The translations under genes were made by a program, and so were the position numbers. Below the pieces are notes generated by a model. The model did no database searches. It worked only from the letters and a program-made list of their open reading frames with translations, and was not told the origin of the DNA. DNA of 64,000 bases from Scheffersomyces stipitis CBS 6054 (lineage: Eukaryota > Ascomycota > Pichiomycetes > Serinales > Debaryomycetaceae): NCBI RefSeq assembly GCF_000209165.1, contig NC_009068.1, positions 186,001-250,000 of the forward strand, in the 5' to 3' direction. Below, in pieces: positions 60,772-64,000 of the stretch; within the stretch, counting starts at the first letter, position 1, and every line of letters begins with the position of its first letter.

Positions 60772-63700
60772 CAGGTTGTTCAAGAACGTGTGTTAATTCC
60801 ACAAAATTATTGCATGATATAACCTATGAGCCTAAAGGCCAAGGTACATCATTTCGTGTTGCTGACGGAAGAACCGTACGAGCTATTGCAAAAGGTACGC
60901 TTGACATACATCTAGACCCAAAGGTATCTATCTCCAACGTTATGGTCGTCCCTGAAATCTCTTGTAATCTCATATCAGTTGGCCAACTACTTGAACAAGG
61001 ATGGACAACCGTGCTCACAGACGACGGAGCCTATATTGCCAATAGTGAACACATGCTCAAAGTTGCTAATAGAAAGAATAATCTTTTCATTTCTAAACTT
61101 TCTGCCAAAAATAATATCGAATCACTTCATTTTTTTGAAGAGGAATATTCCACTATACATAATATTCCTGCTGAAGTTGCCGAACTTCACGGCCCCCAAG
61201 ACTGGTTTTATCACCATCTACAATGCAGTCATATGGCAATTTCAAATTTACAATCCCTTGCCAAAATGGGATTTATTAAGGTAGTTGATACGGAAGAGAG
61301 TATCCGTAGGGTGAAAGAATGTCGCCTATGTCACGCCGTGAACATTAGACAAGCATCACATAACCACACCACCCAAAGACCTGCCACACGTCGGTTAGAA
61401 AGAGTTAGTAGTGACACGATGGGACCCTTCCTTATCGGCCACAAAAAATACTTTATCACTACACTCATTGATCATTTCTCCCGATTTACCGAACTTATCT
61501 TTACATCTCATAAGCAAGTCATGGATGATGTTCTCCTTCTCTTGCACATATGGAACAATAGATTTCCAGAAAGGATAGCGCATTTTAGAGCAGACAATGC
61601 CAAAGAACTACCTGACACCGAACTGCTTGCCAAACTTGGCATAAAACGAGATAAGATTGCTAGCTACTCTCCGGAATTGAATGGACTTGCTGAATCCCAC
61701 AACCGTACGATCTTGCGAAACATATACAAGATTATCCTTCAATTTCCGAATTACACAGACAAGGTTCTTTGTCTTTTTGACCACATCATTGAATATGTGC
61801 TGTACATTAAGAACCATACGCCCAACAAGGCTCTCAAAGGTAGGACTCCTTATGAAGTCTTTAATAAGCTCGATGCATACAGACCAACATATATTCAATT
61901 TGGCTTGGACGTGTCAGTTAAAGCATCTTCGCCAGAGGAATTTAAAAAATTGCATATTCCTCTACCCAATGCACCAGCTAATCCAAATAATAAGCAATAC
62001 CCGATGACATTCTTTGGTACTTTTATTGGTTTCTGCGAAGACAACTACACATATAAAATCCTCGTCAGTACGAAAAACTTCCCAGTTATTCAGACAGTAA
62101 ATGTCAAGTTCATGAGTTCCATGGCACATATTAACTCATACTTCAAATCGCTTGATTTCTCTCAAATTCAGGAGGCGAACGAAGTTAAAGCGACCTTGAA
62201 TGCCCAAGTCGCTGCTGCTCAATTTAAACTTAATCAAGAAGCCCATGACTATGATACTTTTGAATCCGTTCGACAGGAAAATGTACCTTCCACATCAGCG
62301 GGCATCCACGAAAAATCAGCCGTGATGACCCGTGGTATTTCAGAAGCAAGGAGGGATCCGTCGCCCACGGATAATTGTTCAACTGATCCTCAACCCTCTT
62401 TCCTGATCTTAGCCAAGAAACATCCCGAAGTGTACACGAACGTTACTAACAAATTTCCTTGGATGACAAATCCTGAACATCCAAAACCTATTACTACTAC
62501 AGATAAGACTCATAGAGAGAGCACGAGCACTGCAATTAATTCGTCCACATTAGTGGGGGGGACAAACGTACGAACACCTACCCCAGTCAATAAACAGGTA
62601 GCTCCTGTATCCGGAGAGGATATCCAGAGAGATACTCCACTGGGCTATAAATCCGACTCAGGCATAACTTCTACTCAAAGAGAGCAGAAGGCTGATGAAA
62701 CCAAATATGAACTCATTAATGAAGATGCACCCGTTGCAACATTAAAAGAATCTCAAAATCCTGCCTCAAAGCAAATTATTGTTAAAGATCATAACAATAA
62801 AAGCGATAATGCAAATGATAAGCACATCCCAGCTGCAATTGAAATTACCGAACTCAATTCAGATACGAAATCGTCTAAAGACACTGGTAACGTCAAGACG
62901 AAACATGGCATTGTTCAACCGATTGACAATCAAGGGGAGAGCACAACTATCAAGAATGAGCCAGAGATGATTCAAGCACCTTCAAACAGAGACGTCCGAG
63001 CTTTGAAACGTCAAAGAATGCAAGAGGGACTCACACCAGAACCATCAGTTAAATTAAAGCGGTCACCCAATTTTACTCCGGAAAGTAAGACACTTAAAAC
63101 AAGGACAAAGACGCATCCGGGCCAAAAGAGCAGCGTCTATTCTGTATCAGCTAAAACTAAAACTGATACAGAAGGGGGCGACAATAAAAGACAGAGGAAA
63201 ACATCACCAGACTTCCTGAGTATAAGCACAATCAACCTTATGGCCAGTTTGATTGAGTCTAGATCAACTGACGTATGTACAAATATCGAAGGTGCACATT
63301 GCTTATTCTCATTGATCGATCAAATTGAAGAAGACTCGGATGATTTACCAATCAATGTTATAAATGCTGTTATCGAAAACATTGATTACAACGATAAAAA
63401 TTGGATAGAATCCATGGATCGTGAAATAGACAAATTCATTAAATTGAACGTTTTTGAAGTCGTTGATATTCCGAAAGGCAGGAAAGCCATATCCACCAGA
63501 TGGGTACATACATCTAAGGATGGAGGAATAAAAGGCGTTAAATACAAAAGCAGATGTGTCGTTAGAGGTTTTCTACAACAACCCGGCCGGGATTTCGATC
63601 CATCAAAAATATCATCCCCCGTTGTAGACCTATTGACCATCAGATTACTAGTTTCTATTGCCACCACTAACAATTATATTATCCACCAGCTCGATATTGA

Positions 63701-64000
63701 ATCTGCGTATCTAAACGCGCCATTATCGAACAATGAGCCAATCTACATCCGTCCACCGAAAGGATACGAATTGCCAAAGAATAAATGCTGGTTGGTTAAA
63801 AAGGCAATATATGGTATGCGACAAAGTGGGTACGAATGGTACCACACATTACTCAAGGTTATTCAAAACTTCGGTTTTGAGGAATCATCATTCGCTTCAG
63901 GATTGTTCCACAAAAAGAACAAAGGTGACATAATCATCATTGCTGTTTATGTTGATGACTTATTCATGGTGTCATCAAGCGAAAGGATGCTTAAAGAATT
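60690..64000 (+). CDS. Retrotransposon Pol: protease, integrase, reverse transcriptase (partial)
   Basis: The frame continues from gag past the UAA and stays open to the window edge (1,103 codons). The aspartic protease site LYDSGCS is at codon 27. The integrase zinc finger is H-x4-H-x29-C-x2-C (61215, 61230, 61320, 61329). The catalytic triad is D (61413, SDTMGP), D (61593, RADNAKE) and E (61692, NGLAESHNRT). A long polar spacer follows. The reverse transcriptase has WVHTSKDG, KSRCVVRGFLQ, LDIESAYLNAPL (first Asp 63693), KAIYGMRQS and YVDD (63948-63959). There is no good ATG of its own at the 5' end, so expression as a Gag-Pol readthrough product is likely. Confidence 0.92.

Larger units (their letters stand above)
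59156..64000 (+). mobile_element. Ty1/copia LTR retrotransposon, Tca2-like, cut by the right edge
   Basis: The element shows, in order, a 5' LTR, a PBS against tRNA-Arg(UCU), gag, a zero-frame stop, and pol with protease, integrase and reverse transcriptase, the copia order. Gag and the visible pol (over 1,100 codons) are free of other stops, so the copy looks young and possibly active. RNase H, the polypurine tract and the 3' LTR lie beyond 64000. The half-tRNA-Arg PBS and gag-stop-pol arrangement resemble Candida albicans Tca2 (pCal), as I recall it, but there the stop is UGA. Confidence 0.93.

Overview
The window is nuclear DNA of a budding yeast, most likely a CTG-clade species of the Scheffersomyces/Debaryomyces/Candida type. 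It has compact, mostly intronless genes and a few short introns with GTATGT/GTAAGT donors and TACTAAC branch sites. One tRNA gene has an intron and one does not. The proteins resemble Saccharomyces and Candida orthologues. CTG codons sit where serine or small residues are expected in RPO31 and SLY1. A Tca2-like Ty1/copia element has a primer-binding site complementary to tRNA-Arg(UCU). All orthologue comparisons are from memory; no database search was run.

Layout. 1-3.3 kb: RPO31 5' part (-), SEM1 (+), RPT5 (-). 3.9-6.2 kb: CDD1 with three introns, and MAP1. 6.4-7.8 kb: a translin/TRAX-family gene (-) and tRNA-Ile(AAU). 8.3-20.4 kb: CCT6, SLY1, then RVB1, GPN3, MSC2 and GUT2, the last four all on the minus strand. 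A 2.6 kb intergenic region precedes a Dal5-type MFS transporter with many GATA boxes upstream. 25.3-36.3 kb: UBX2, a UspA-domain protein, a Slx5-like RING protein (-), NOP1 (-) and a SLC35F6-like transporter. 36.4-47.8 kb: UMP1 with an intron, a SMY2-like GYF protein, an M3 metallopeptidase with a membrane anchor, a CASTOR-like ACT protein (-) and VPS5 (-). 48.7 kb: tRNA-Pro(UGG) with an intron. 50.4-56.2 kb: two sorbose-reductase/polyol-dehydrogenase-type SDR paralogues on either side of SDH1. 56.9-58.0 kb: decayed coding relics. 58.2-59.0 kb: VMA8 (-). 59.16 kb to the right edge: a Ty1/copia retrotransposon with 5' LTR, PBS, gag and pol, cut by the window.

Functional themes. Three proteasome genes (SEM1, RPT5, UMP1) lie here, with Rpn4/PACE-like motifs upstream. 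GUT2 and SDH1 are mitochondrial dehydrogenases feeding ubiquinone. The SDR pair, a Mig1-like box and zinc-cluster-type CGG motifs suggest a regulated sugar/polyol neighbourhood.

Most genes are conserved housekeeping genes. The least ordinary items are the retroelement, with a zero-frame UAA between gag and pol followed by a possible pseudoknot; the CASTOR-like ACT protein; the TRAX-like nuclease-family protein; the apparently luminal M3 peptidase; and the decayed gene beside the second SDR.
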